Source: Amyelois transitella (Eukaryota; Arthropoda; Insecta; Lepidoptera; Pyralidae). From it: DNA of 64,000 nt. Below, piece by piece: positions 54,031-64,000 of the stretch. Every line of letters starts with the position of its first letter. Position 1 is the first letter of the stretch. A program made the translations under genes and the position numbers. The notes below the pieces were generated by a model. It was not told where the DNA came from. It did not search any database and worked only from the letters and a program-made list of their open reading frames with translations. The stretch covers positions 10,835,001 through 10,899,000 of the forward strand of contig NC_083514.1 in the NCBI RefSeq assembly GCF_032362555.1, in the 5' to 3' direction.

Positions 54031-54590
54031 ATTTTATGTTTGTTTTGAGATCCTGTCCATAGGTGGCGCTATAAAGTACTTTAACAGATGTTGCAATGCT
54101 GCGATAGATGGCGTTGTAATATTTCGATTTTGAAGACATGTTCAAACTAGCAATAACTAGTCATTAATTCGTTTTTTTTATAGAGATTAGTGGCTTTTAG
54201 ATCTTTTTAAAAACCAACAGACTGAACATGCTTTTTATTGTAATATATATCTTAGTGTCATCCCATTTAATTTCGTTGTGATTAGGATGAAAATACAAGA
54301 ATTATACATAAAAATGTCGTTTTATTTGGCAATGGATGTGTGTACAGGCATAATTATAAAATCAATAATTTGCTGGTATGTATAATAATGGTAGACTGTT
54401 ATTTGCAAACTGTAATAACATATTACAATATAGAATAAATAAAGAAATAATGCCAGCTAAATGACTGAGTCTTTTTGCCAAAGTTTTTCTTTATTGCTGT
54501 TTTTACTAAATTATGAGATTTATCGATATTTCTCAATAATTTCGATTTATATTATCTAATTTATTATATAGATGGCGCTATTAACAATGT
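54031..54590. repeat. 3'-psq segmental duplication, unit 1
   Basis: Blocks: A 54031-54330 (TTTTGAGATCCTGTCCATAG, CATAGGTGGCGCT, AGTGGCTTTTAGATC, GTCGTTTTATTT), B about 54337-54400 (GTACAGGCATAA, TTGCTGGTATG) and C about 54440-54590 (GCCAGCTAAATGACTGAGTC, AGATGGCGCTAT). All recur in order in unit 2. Confidence 0.75.
54434..54439 (+). terminator. Candidate psq poly(A) signal
   Basis: AATAAATAAAG, about 1.15 kb after the psq stop and within duplication unit 1. Other signals may be used. Confidence 0.3.
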
Positions 54591-54640
54591 ATTATTTAAA
54601 ATCTTTATTTCTGTAAATGAAGCTCCACCTATTAATACAT

Positions 54641-55790
54641 TTTTCATGTTTGTTTTGAAATCCTGTTCATAGGTGGCGCTGTACAGTACTTTTATGATGT
54701 TGCAACGGTGCGAAAGATGGCGTTGTAAGAGTTCGAATTCGAAATAATGTTCAAATTAGCAATAACCATTTATGAACTATTTTTTTTATAGCAATTAGTG
54801 GCTTTTAGATCTTTTTAAAAACAGACTGAACATAAGTCGTGATTAGGATGAAAATGAAAATACGATAATTGTACATAAAAAAGTCGTTTTATTTGTTATC
54901 TACAGTTAGATATAAAATAAATTACATAATTTTTGCATGCGTTCGGCTCTGGCGCCCGCTGTCACTTTTTTCATTTACTCGTTTCATGGCATGGATCATT
55001 CGACTGAATTTGAAAATGGTTCCCCATAGTGTAGGGGTTTTTCTGTTGCGACGCTATTATTTCTCTTAATCTAGACATGTGTATGAAGTCTAAGATGACT
55101 TCTGAATTATTTTCTACTAGCTTTTAGTCATTATACATTAGACGTAGAATCATGACATAACGTTGATTATTCTTTCCTTTTTATTCATTATAGCACTGAT
55201 CCATGTCATGAAATCTATGGTTTCACAAATAAAATATTTTACAAAACGATACGATACGATTTGAACGCAATACAGTAATCTGACTACTTTTATGAAGTAA
55301 CTATTTGAGCTTATTCGTATTTAGCAAAGTTACCGATGCTTTAATGAGATATAACTCCAATAATGGTGATTACTTTACTTTAAATATCGATTTACGAGAT
55401 CGTTATAATTACATTCTTAAATTGAAATAGTGTACATTGTATTCTTTTCTTAAACTAAAGGCAATGGCAGTGGATCTGTACAGGCATAAATCACAAGATT
55501 TCTTTCATAAGTTTTCAGACTATAAAAGAATTTACAATATCAATTTGTCAGCACAACACATACCAATAAATTATTCCGTTTTTTTTTTCAATATTACTTT
55601 TTTTCACCATTTTTATAAATACAAAAATCAACAATTTACTGGTATGCATACGAATGCCAGTTGAATGACTGAATCCTGCAGTGCGCCATTTTTTTCTTTT
55701 TTGGTGCTAACCTTACTAAATTACGAGGTCCATATTTCTTAACAATTTCAATTTATATTATCATAGATAGATGGCGCTATTTACAATACA
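54641..55790. repeat. 3'-psq segmental duplication, unit 2
   Basis: Block A' is 54641-54895. B' is split between about 55457-55495 and 55615-55650, and C' is about 55636-55790. Compared with unit 1 it is expanded by several hundred bp of unrelated AT-rich DNA between A' and B'. Confidence 0.7.
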
Positions 55791-56836
55791 TTCCGCCGCT
55801 TTTACATTTTGTTAGCTCGTCAAATGGCAAATTGTAAACATTTATCGTTAGGCTCAAATTTAAATGACTGATACAAACCTGCATATACATATATGAGACT
55901 GAGAGACTGCCTGACTATTAGATTTAAATTCCCAAAGGCAGAGAATTTGCGGCTTTTTGTCATTCAAGAAATAATTATAAAAATAACTGAGTCAAACATG
56001 GAAATAAACCTGGAAAATACAGTCATTTCAGCCGGGAACATGACCGTCATTTTATCATTGATTATTTAATTTTCTGTTTAAGAGGTACCTTAAATAGCAC
56101 TTGGCTCTTAAATAAAATATGGCAACACTGATAACAATAAATGCATACAATTTAAAACATATTTACAAAACCAGTCTTAGTAAATAATTAATACACATTA
56201 GTAATTTACTGTATTATTGGCGTATACAAAAATGATTATTTTAAATAATCCGAGCAAAAATATTAATATAGTATTTTACTAGTGTGTACGTTACAGTTCT
56301 GTCATTACTTATTTTTCTCAAGAAAGTCTAGGAGATACAAATTTATTAGTACGCGTTTGAAACCGATGCACTTGTAACATTTATCTTGCAGTATTTGGTA
56401 TCGATATTGTTTATAAAAGTTCTAAATATATCAAAAAGGATTGTGCTTCTCGCGGCTATATCCATTCGCGTAAACTTTCCAGTTTTTAACATGAAGTCGA
56501 GTCGACGAACTCCCGGCTCCAGCCAGGTAATACCGGGAAGCGGCTTCGGACGCCGTTCCGTTCACTTAAATCTATTTACGTATATGTTTGCCGCGCGCCT
56601 TTATACGCTACGACTAGACAGCGCGCGACTCCTCTCCCGTCCGTCTTTACATCGTCTATCGAATGGCACATGCGACACGGTCGCGGAACACACGGGACGC
56701 TAATCACTCGCAATGTCAATATCTCGCTTTGAAAAATCGTGTCCTATTTCACTAAACCGGGCCGTAATCAGAAAGGGGTTGTCCCGAGCGGGCCGACGGG
56801 GCAGAAGGAGGGAGCTGCGCGTGCGGCGCCGGCAGC
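55791..56836. other. Convergent psq / fz2 intergenic sequence
   Basis: AT-rich up to about 56450, then mixed GC. It should include the fz2 3'UTR. TTTATT at 56342-56347 is a possible fz2 poly(A) signal on the minus strand. No coding exon supported. Confidence 0.4.
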
Positions 56837-56880
56837 GGGGCGGGGAGCGGGGCGGGCAGCGGGGCGGGCGGCGGCGCGGG
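56837..56880 (+). repeat. G-tract run with quadruplex-forming pattern
   Basis: Six or more GGG/GGGG runs separated by 1-3 nt (GGGGCGGGGAGCGGGGCGGG and onward). It lies just past the fz2 stop on the strand opposite to the transcript, i.e. the template strand. Confidence 0.75.
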
Positions 56881-56913
56881 CAGCGGCGGCGGCGCGGGCC
56901 CGCAGTCCGCGCG

Positions 56914-58778
56914 TCACACGCCGCCCGCCTGCTTGACGAGCGCGCGGTGCTGCGGCCGCCCGCCGCGCCACACGCGCCGCCACGACTCCAGCGTCTTGCC
57001 CGACCAGATCCACACGCCCGACGTGATGCCCACCGCCAGCGCCATGAAGTACTTCAGCATCAGCGCGTAGTACAGCGGCTTCTCCCCGCAGCCGGCGCCG
57101 CACGCGACGCGCTTCAGCCACGACTCGTAGCCGCCGGCCTCGTACGCCAGGCAGCCGATCACCACGCCCGCCGGCACCGCGTACAGCACGCTGAACACTC
57201 CAATTCTGATCATCAGTTTCTCGAGCTTGTCGGCCTTCGATCCGGCGCCGATTCCCCCCTGCCGCTTGATCACCGATCTGATTCTGAACAGCGACACGAA
57301 CCCGGCTAGAAGGAACGTCGCTCCGAGTGCAAAGTAGACTATCAATGGCGCTAACACGTATCGCCTCAGGTTCTCTGGTGAGGAGTTTCCGACGTAGCAG
57401 ATTCCGGCGACGGGATCACCGTCGACCGCGCCGGCGAGCAGGACGGCCACGGTCTTCGCGGCCGGGATGAGCCAGGCGGCGAGATGATAATACTGAGCGT
57501 GCCCGGCGATCGCCTCGTTACCCCACTTCAAGCCTGCCGCCAGAAACCACGCAAACGACAGCACCACCCACCAGATCGAGGACGCCATGCCGAAGAAGTA
57601 GACCAAAATGAAGACGAGCGTGCACGCGCTCGGGCCGTTGGCGGAGGTCTTGAGCACGGCGCCGTCACACGCCACCTCGTCGTGGCCCAGCGCCAGCCGC
57701 GCCAGGTAGCCCAGCGCCACCATGAAGTAGCAGGCCGACAGGTAGACTATCGGGCGCTCCGGGTACTTGAAGCGCTGCGAGTCTATCAGGAAGGTCGTGA
57801 GCGTCATGAGCGTGGAGGCGGCGCAGAGGCCGCTCCACAGCGCCACCCACACGGCCGCGAACTGCTTCTCCTCGCGCGAGAAGAAGGCGCCGCGGCACGG
57901 CAGCGCGCACGCGGCCGCGCCCGCGCCCGCCAGCGCGCGGCTGGCGTTGTGCGCGCGCGCGGGCTGCAGCGGCGGCCGGCACGCGCACGCGCACTCCGTG
58001 CCGCCCGCGCCCGCGCCCGCGCTTGCAGCCGGGCCGCTTTCGCAGTTTTTTGGATCCTTGCAGTGTTTATTGAACGTTTTCCTCGGCGGAGGTCTGGTCG
58101 GCTCCGGCTCGGGTTCTCTGTCGTTCTCGTCCATACACAGATGGTCGGGGTCGCCCATGCGCGGGAGTTTCTCGCAGGCCATTCGCTCGGGCCACTTGAA
58201 GCCGTACTGCTGCATGAGAGGCGCGCAGCCGGCGCGGGCGCGCTCGCAGACGCTGCGGCACGCGGGCAGGGGCTTCGCGTAGTCCTCGATACAGATGGGC
58301 GTGTACACGGAGCATAGGAAAAACTTGAGGTCAGCTGAACATTTGATCTCGACGAGAGGCCAATACTGATGTACCTGGAAACGAAAAATATAAAAATAAA
58401 CATTTGAAAAAAAAAACAAACAATCAAAAATTCCGTTATAGACGCTGGGTCCGAGGTTTAAACGGCTAAAAATGGTAATCGTAAAGATGAGAGAGAACGA
58501 ATATCAGTTTTAAAATCGAACCTATTTCTCTCAACCGCTACCTGTTTATCATTGAAACAATATTCATATGGTTTAGCACAAAATTCCAGTACAATACCGA
58601 CCTCTAACCCGGCCTCCTCCTGCGTGTCATGGTCCAGGGCGTTGGGGAACGACGTGAGGTTGTACCCGATGCCCCGGCACATGGGGATCACGATCTCCTC
58701 GCAGCGCGGCTGCTGCAGGGCCGCCCCGCCCGCGACCAGCGCCGCCAGCGCCACCACGGTCAACGCGCGTCGCCACAT
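56914..58778 (-). CDS. fz2: Frizzled-2-like Wnt receptor (Fz5/8 class)
   Basis: Two exons on the minus strand, 58778-58602 and 58374-56914, joined at phase 0 (AGLE|VHQYWPL): 545 aa plus TGA. Family knowledge: Frizzleds bind Wnt through a cysteine-rich domain and signal via Dishevelled; insect Fz2 serves canonical Wingless signalling. Seen here: a signal peptide (MWRRALTVVALAALVAGGAA); a CRD with all ten cysteines between about residues 26 and 139, including CRGIGYNLTSF (N-glycosylation at N40) and CSVYTPICIEDY; a variable Pro/Glu then Ala/Gly linker; seven hydrophobic segments from about residue 231; and the Dishevelled-binding KTLESW at about 519-524. The cytoplasmic tail is short (27 residues from KTLESW). 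Exon 1 follows an acceptor at 58803, so 5'UTR exons lie to the right. Strongly GC-rich. Confidence 0.95.
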
Positions 58779-58935
58779 TGTTGCACGAGGGGTTTACCGC
58801 ATCTGGGAAGAGGAGAAATGGTGATAAGTATGATTCACTTGACAATGTATTAAGGAGGACACTGAAGGACTAGCTGACATACATATCAAGGACGTAGTTC
58901 AGACACATCAAATAATAAATATAGAGATTTGAATT
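58779..58935 (-). promoter_or_regulatory. fz2 5'UTR part with minimal upstream ORF
   Basis: A pyrimidine-rich acceptor (CTCCTCTTCCCAG) ends at 58803. The exon then starts ATGCGGTAA, a two-codon upstream ORF, 24 nt before the real ATG at 58778. The upstream exon and promoter were not located. Confidence 0.5.
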
Positions 58936-59120
58936 TTACATACATATTATCACGTCTATATCTCTTGCGGGGTAGACAGAGCCAACAGTCTTGAGAAGAT
59001 TGAAAGGCCTCGTTCGGCTGTATTTGAATTCCATGAATGAGCCGTACAGCTGAACGCGACCTTCTCTTCAAGACTGTCTACCCGTTAAGGGATAAAGACG
59101 TGATAATAGGTATGTACGTG
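58936..59120. mobile_element. Inverted pair of family A ends
   Basis: A minus-oriented 3' part (TACATACATATTATCACG, CTTGCGGGGTAGACAGAG) runs directly into a plus-oriented 3' part (AGCTGAACGCGACCTTC, AAGACGTGATAATAGG), forming a hairpin-like unit. Confidence 0.6.
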
Positions 59121-61663
59121 TGTATTTGTATTTGACTGTACCTTATGCAGGTACGCGAGTTGGCAAAAATAATTGTAAAATGTGGTGTCAACTCAAGTGC
59201 ACTACACAGTCTGAAGTTGAAGAATAATTTTAACTGATTATACTTTTAATTAATAATTTTTTTACGTCAAACGCTATTACCCAAATGAATTTTAATGATG
59301 GGTAATGACCGTGTGCAACAAGTTTTGTTGTGTAATCTTTATATTATATTTAATTAATTCAAATTGCTGAAGAGTGGATCTTATCATTTATTGACAGTGT
59401 GTTTTATAGAGGCAGTTTGTATATCTTATTTAACATGCATGATAGATAAAGTATAGAGGTAGCGTTGTTTCTTACAAGATAAATCTTCATAATAAAGTTG
59501 TGTGCTTCAAAACATATGTATACAAAAAAAGAGTCTAATTTCGTGATTCTTGTCCGAATTATTTACTGCTTTACAACTGAAGGTCACTCGCGAATCTTAC
59601 TGATAATGCCTGATAGCTGATAAGCGTTATCAGCAATTACGACGCTCGTTTACAACTTGTCCCGCTACTGTTATTAAATGATAAAGATTGTTGAAAAATT
59701 CATGTTTCGGATTCATACAAATTCAAATTCTGAATTCTAAATTTTTTATTTCTCCAAGCAAAGTATACAACCAACGAAAAATAATATAAAAATTAATCGT
59801 GGATTATAGTTAGTTTATCCTCGGGGCCAACATGGAGTCGACATAAAGTGGTTTCTGTCAAAAAAAAAAAGATTCTTATACCTCTTCGAAACTTCTTAGT
59901 CCTCAATCCCACGATTTGGTTGAAACCTTTTTTCCAGAATATATTTTTCTATATTATTGAGATGAATAAAACTGGACAGGTACTGTATAAAAATACATAG
60001 TTAATAAGGTCACTTCCGTTCTGCTAAGCAATATCACTTACATGCAACCATGCATAATAATTTGCAATATTTCTTAGTCAACAAGTTAAAATCGAGCTCG
60101 GAATAATAACTTATCAAGTCTTGTTAAACACACAGATAACATAATCTCAATTCAAATGAACATACCAATTAAGTCTGTGGTAAACTAATTACAAACGTAA
60201 CTATATATAAGGCACGTGTTTCTGTCTGTATGTGTATGGGCAGGTTCGACGAACTAACGTTTGGTTTAAGTTAAATAGTTGTATTTATTTCGGGAGAACT
60301 GCCGTAAATATACAAAGAGGAGGTGAGGTAATTCGCAGAAGGTTGTCCGTTTATAGGAAACCTCTGTGAGGCTGGATCAAGTATAATGTTATAAGGCGCG
60401 ATTGTATGATTGACGCATTGCTGCGGTGTCAAGACGGCTGTAAAGAGTAAATTGATCTGTTATCGACCAAATCCGACTACTATACTACTATCAAAAAGGA
60501 AGCGCTTTCCTTTGTTTTCAATCGCCTATTGCATGACTACATATGAAACTAAAAATGTGTGTCCATCACCTCAATCTTCATTTACACAACAACCAAAACT
60601 AAATAGAGTATAAGTCTTGAATAACATTTCTTTTCATCGGAGTCTGATTGAAATTTTTATGTCTTGTTCTAGAGGCTCGACAGGTAGGCATTGGTTCTCC
60701 TATTAAGATAGCCTTCTGCACTTATTTGATCTTTGAAATAAAGAGCACAGGCGCCGAGACGCCGTCCGTCTGTCCGTCCAAGTCCGGGCCGACTTAATGT
60801 GCTTTTAACGACACGCGATACCTCACGAGGTAACTGCAGGATCTATCTATGTATATATCTATCTCATAGTTATATGTTGGCAGATAAAAACGCTCGGTTT
60901 ATCGCGTGTTCAGTCGGAATGTGCTTGTTAACAGTCGCTGAAAGATTGAGCGATGGGGAACTGCAGTTTTAGGATGATAGATAAGGATTGTTCAACCAAT
61001 TTGCCATTAGGGAAATAGTTAGTATGTTTTTCGGAAGATGCAGTTATTTCTTTTTCATTTTGAGTACCGTTCACTGCTGTGTTTTCGAGATTTGGGGTAC
61101 GTACCCCAAACCTCGAATTAATTACGTAATTAATCGACAGTTTTATACCCCTTAAACCCGTCTTGTGTCATAAATTTAAATGAAGAAAACATTAACAAAA
61201 GAAAAAAAACATTGTCTCCTATCGTATTCCACCCTTGATATAGATTTTCATATCACTTCTTCAATAAAATGTTTATACACACATCGACAGTTCAAACAAT
61301 TTGTTCTATATATACCACTTTTGCGATTGAGAACATCTTATGAGTCTTTATTAACATTGAGACAGGACCAAGTTCTCAGACAAAGCGGTAACTCTTAGCA
61401 CCTAGTTAAAGCTGAACCAGCCACAAAGCCGCTGGCGTTTGACTCATGAATAAGACAACGTGTGTAAGCGCCATTTACAGATGCATTTCAAGTGAACGTG
61501 TACGGACTAATCTCCCGCGCATGTAACCTTAAGAAACATTGCCACAAGAGATAATTTTGTTATATGTTTTTAAAGGACGTTTGTTGGTGGTTCATGTCAA
61601 AATCAAGGCAAAATAACATGGCTTAATGACTTACAATCACAACTGTTTTCCTCTTTATTTTTA
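59121..61663. other. Region right of fz2, no gene seen
   Basis: AT-rich with a mixed-GC patch around 60765-60840 that could be a 5'UTR or CpG-type promoter, without proof. Short open frames (60410-60613, 61180-61398) have no recognisable content. A palindrome sits at 61086-61115. Confidence 0.4.
61086..61115. repeat. 30-nt near-perfect palindrome
   Basis: The core TTTGGGGTACGTACCCCAAA (61091-61110) is a perfect palindrome with no loop, extended by CGAG/CTCG arms with one mismatch on each side. Confidence 0.85.
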
Positions 61664-61934
61664 CTAGCTGTGCCCGCGGTTTCGTCCGCGTGGAATAGTT
61701 ATTTTGGGCATCATTGAAGCCCTCAGGGGTGTATAATTTTTCCCGTTATTTTTCACATTTTCCATTATTTCTTCGCTTCTTATAGTTGCAGCGTGATGAT
61801 AAATAGCCTAAAACCTTCCTCGATAAATGGTATATTAAACACAAAAATAATTTTTCAATTCGAACCAGTAGTTCCTGAGATTAGCGTATTCAAACAAACA
61901 AACAAACTCTTCAGCTTTATAATATTAGTATAGA
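61664..61934 (-). mobile_element. Helitron, 271 bp
   Basis: Both ends are intact: TCTATACTAATATTATAAAG at 61934 and the GCGGACGAAACCGCGGGC hairpin, then CTAG at 61664, between A and T. Same subfamily as the 36740 copy. Confidence 0.8.
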
Positions 61935-62404
61935 TAAATGTCATATACATGATAAAAAAAAATTGCAAAATTACCACCTAATAATCAACTGACTTGCCAA
62001 ATCGTCCAGCTTTCTCCACCCACATCTGTCAAAACAGCCATTTAGCCGTGAAAACTGCGTATTTCCACCCAGAATTACGTGTAAAATGCTTGTAAACAAT
62101 CTCATTGGTGGGCGTGGAAATGATGCGCGGGCGATTATCGGCCGAAATAAATCATGGATATAGATTTAGTTAGATATCACCAGTTCTCATATTTAGGAAA
62201 ACTTAACGTGACAAATAGTCAACAAGGCAAAATAAATGGATAGTCCTCATTTTCTACCATCGTTTTTGGTTGATACAGAATATACATAGATATATATATA
62301 TTGTATCAGTATTCAATACTCTTTTTATTAACAGCGATCACAGCCGATATAGAATGAAAAAATCCGAAAACCATGTGGCATACAAAGTTATTAAGTATTT
62401 CTCT
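61935..62404. other. Non-coding sequence, nothing seen
   Basis: No supported gene. Contains a few AT-rich low-complexity blocks only. Confidence 0.35.
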
Positions 62405-62585
62405 TTTAACAGAAAAAGAATAGGACCACTCCACCTTTTTCCAATGGATGGCGTAAAGGGCGACTAAGGGATATGCTTATATACTTGGGACTCCACTATT
62501 AAAAACAGTTGAACGTGGCCTATCAGTATTTTCAAGACTGTTGGCTCTGTCTACCCGGCAAGGGGTATAGAAAGAGATTATATAA
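62405..62585 (+). mobile_element. Family A copy, internally deleted
   Basis: AGAATAGGACCACTCCACC, TGGCGTAAAGGGCGACTAAG, then directly GTTGAACGTGGCCTATCAG and CTGTTGGCTCTGTCTACCCG. The middle ~70 bp are lost. Confidence 0.65.
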
Positions 62586-63094
62586 AATAAAATAAATAAA
62601 AATGGTTTATATTGTAAGTAACACATTTACAATAAATGGTAGTTGGAGTCTACTTTTAGGTATGGAAATACCTGTGCCAGTGGACTCCGCTCCTCCATAT
62701 CGCTAAAGTTATGTACACCTACTTAAAACAATAGTATTTATGTATTTTTTTTCTCTCGTCTTCGTGTGGTCTTGGTTTTATCTAGACAGATCTATATCTG
62801 CGATAAATTATCGACATTTAACAACCATTCTGATGGCTAGCTCAATATTTACGTAATAAAACACTGTATTAATAGCCGAATCAAAATAAATCTGACATGA
62901 ATAACGTGTGATCTTTGGCCGATGTTATTTTGTTTATTTTATGAACGCTTGCAGATTTCGATGCTTGAAGATTGGCCTCGCGATACCTCAATGTAATAAA
63001 TCTTAATAATAAAGTTTATGAATATAGAACCACAAACGGGTTAACAATTTTTAATTTTTTTTTGTATAGGTAAGTATTTTAGCAGTGATAGTCA

Positions 63095-63395
63095 TAATAC
63101 CGTGTGGTGGTGGTGGGCACCAATAGAAAAAAGAATAGGACCACATCACATCACATATAATCACGTCTATATCCCTTGCGGGGTAGGCAGAGCCAACAGT
63201 CTTGAAAAGACTGATAGGCCACGTTCAGCTATTTGGGTTAATGATAGAATTTAGGTTCAAATAGTGACAGGTTGCTAGCCCATCGCCTAAAAGAAGAAGC
63301 CCAAGTTTATAAGCCTACCCCTTTTACGACATCCATGGGAGAGAGATGGAGTGGTCCTATTCTTTTTTCTGTTGGTGCCGGGAACCACACGGCTT
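63095..63395 (-). mobile_element. Family A copy, full length
   Basis: ATAATCACGTCTATATCCC, CAAATAGTGACAGGTTGCTAG, ACGACATCCATGGGAGAGAG, GTGCCGGGAACCACACGGC. A 40-bp piece of a second head (ACCGTGTGGTGG ... AAGAATAGGACCAC) precedes it at 63100-63145. Confidence 0.75.
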
Positions 63396-63399
63396 TTTA

Positions 63400-63490
63400 A
63401 TTTATTAAGCCAAACAGCTGAACGTGGCCTTTCAGTCTTTTGTTGACTGTTGGCTCTGTCCACCCCGCAAGGGATTTTGACATGATTATG
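63400..63490 (+). mobile_element. Family A 3'-end fragment
   Basis: AAGCCAAACAGCTGAACGTG, TTGGCTCTGTCCACCCCGC. It abuts the previous copy head-on. Confidence 0.6.
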
Positions 63491-63495
63491 TTATA

Positions 63496-63700
63496 CTAGA
63501 GGCCGCCCGCGACTTCGTCCGCATGGAAACCCTATCAATCCCGCGGGAACTCTGGGATAAAAAGTTGCCTATGTGTTATTCTGGGTCTTCAGCTACCTAC
63601 ATACCAAATTTCATGGTAATCGGTTCAGTAGTTTTTGCGTGAAAGAGTAACAAACATCCATACATCCATACAAACTTTCGCCTTTATAATAGTAGTAGGA
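63496..63700 (-). mobile_element. Helitron, 205 bp, second subfamily
   Basis: On the minus strand it starts TCCTACTACTATTATAAAGG and ends in a GCGGACGAAGTCGCGGGC hairpin, GGCC and CTAG at 63496. A lies before it and T after. The body has ATCGGTTCAGTAGTTTTTGC in plus orientation. Confidence 0.65.
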
Positions 63701-64000
63701 TTTTATGTGCAGTCATAAAATAAAAGAGGTTGACAAATAAAAGAATAGAAAGTCAGATTCTATGAACATTATTTTTCTTCGAAAAAGTATTAAAAATTTC
63801 GATCAAAACACCCCTTTTACTCAGTCTTTCAGTGCACATAAAAGATCACGATAAATTTATAACCTCATTTGGCGGGAAAAAACTTTAGGCAAAAATCTAT
63901 GCCGCTTTTGTCTATGGCCACATATGTAAATGTGAGCAAGACCTCGGCAGACACATGGCACCCACGCCTGGGTTCGGACCCCACATAAGCCCTCAGCTTT
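63701..64000. other. Right-edge sequence, nothing seen
   Basis: No coding frame or known repeat recognised. Confidence 0.3.

Noticed and set aside
56713-58317. Long GC-rich open frames on both strands over the fz2 region (e.g. 56713-57309, 57484-58317)
   Set aside because: Shadows of the fz2 coding exon in GC-rich DNA; Arg/Ala-rich with no domain.

Overview
The window is nuclear DNA from a lepidopteran insect, most likely a moth. Genes have GT-AG introns in an AT-rich background. Lepidopteran-type repeats are everywhere: non-autonomous Helitrons with TC...hairpin-CTAG ends, a tRNA-derived SINE, LINE 3' tails ending in (TGTA)n, and more than 20 pieces of one SINE-like family (called family A here). 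I read six protein-coding loci, all recognisable from their translations. There is no prokaryotic or CRISPR content.

Left part (1-18 kb), housekeeping and cilia genes. NUBP1 (minus, 579-8457) encodes a cytosolic Fe-S assembly P-loop ATPase; its last exon(s) lie off the left edge. It is head-to-head with a tektin-3-like axonemal gene (plus, 9161-15554, 12 exons, 499 aa), about 0.7 kb apart. The tektin gene is tail-to-tail with COX11 (minus, 16252-17934, 4 exons, 233 aa), a mitochondrial copper chaperone.

Middle (18.6-53.3 kb), two BTB/psq-class transcription-factor loci. lola (longitudinals lacking, minus) has three shared exons: BTB at 40.1 and 39.5 kb, and a linker exon at 37.0 kb. These precede an array of alternative 3'-terminal exons. 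Six encode a C2HC + C2H2 zinc-finger pair, and all have a phase-1 acceptor. There is also a possible finger-less terminal exon and a possible 72-nt cassette exon. Head-to-head with lola lies pipsqueak (psq, plus, 45607-53280, 10 coding exons, 437 aa, four psq helix-turn-helix repeats). No BTB exon for psq was found in the window, so what is visible is the BTB-less form.

Right part (53.3-64 kb). After a duplicated region 3' of psq comes frizzled-2 (minus, 56914-58778, two coding exons, 545 aa), a Wnt receptor of the Fz5/8 type. Its UGA stop is followed by a long in-frame Pro/Ala-rich extension. The last 5 kb hold only repeats.

The observations I would check first are: the inverted copy of psq exon 7 in its own downstream intron, which could hide the exon's 3' splice site; the finger-less lola terminal exon and the cassette exon; the fz2 readthrough frame; and Helitron 5' ends sitting 14-15 nt behind splice donors in both lola and tektin.
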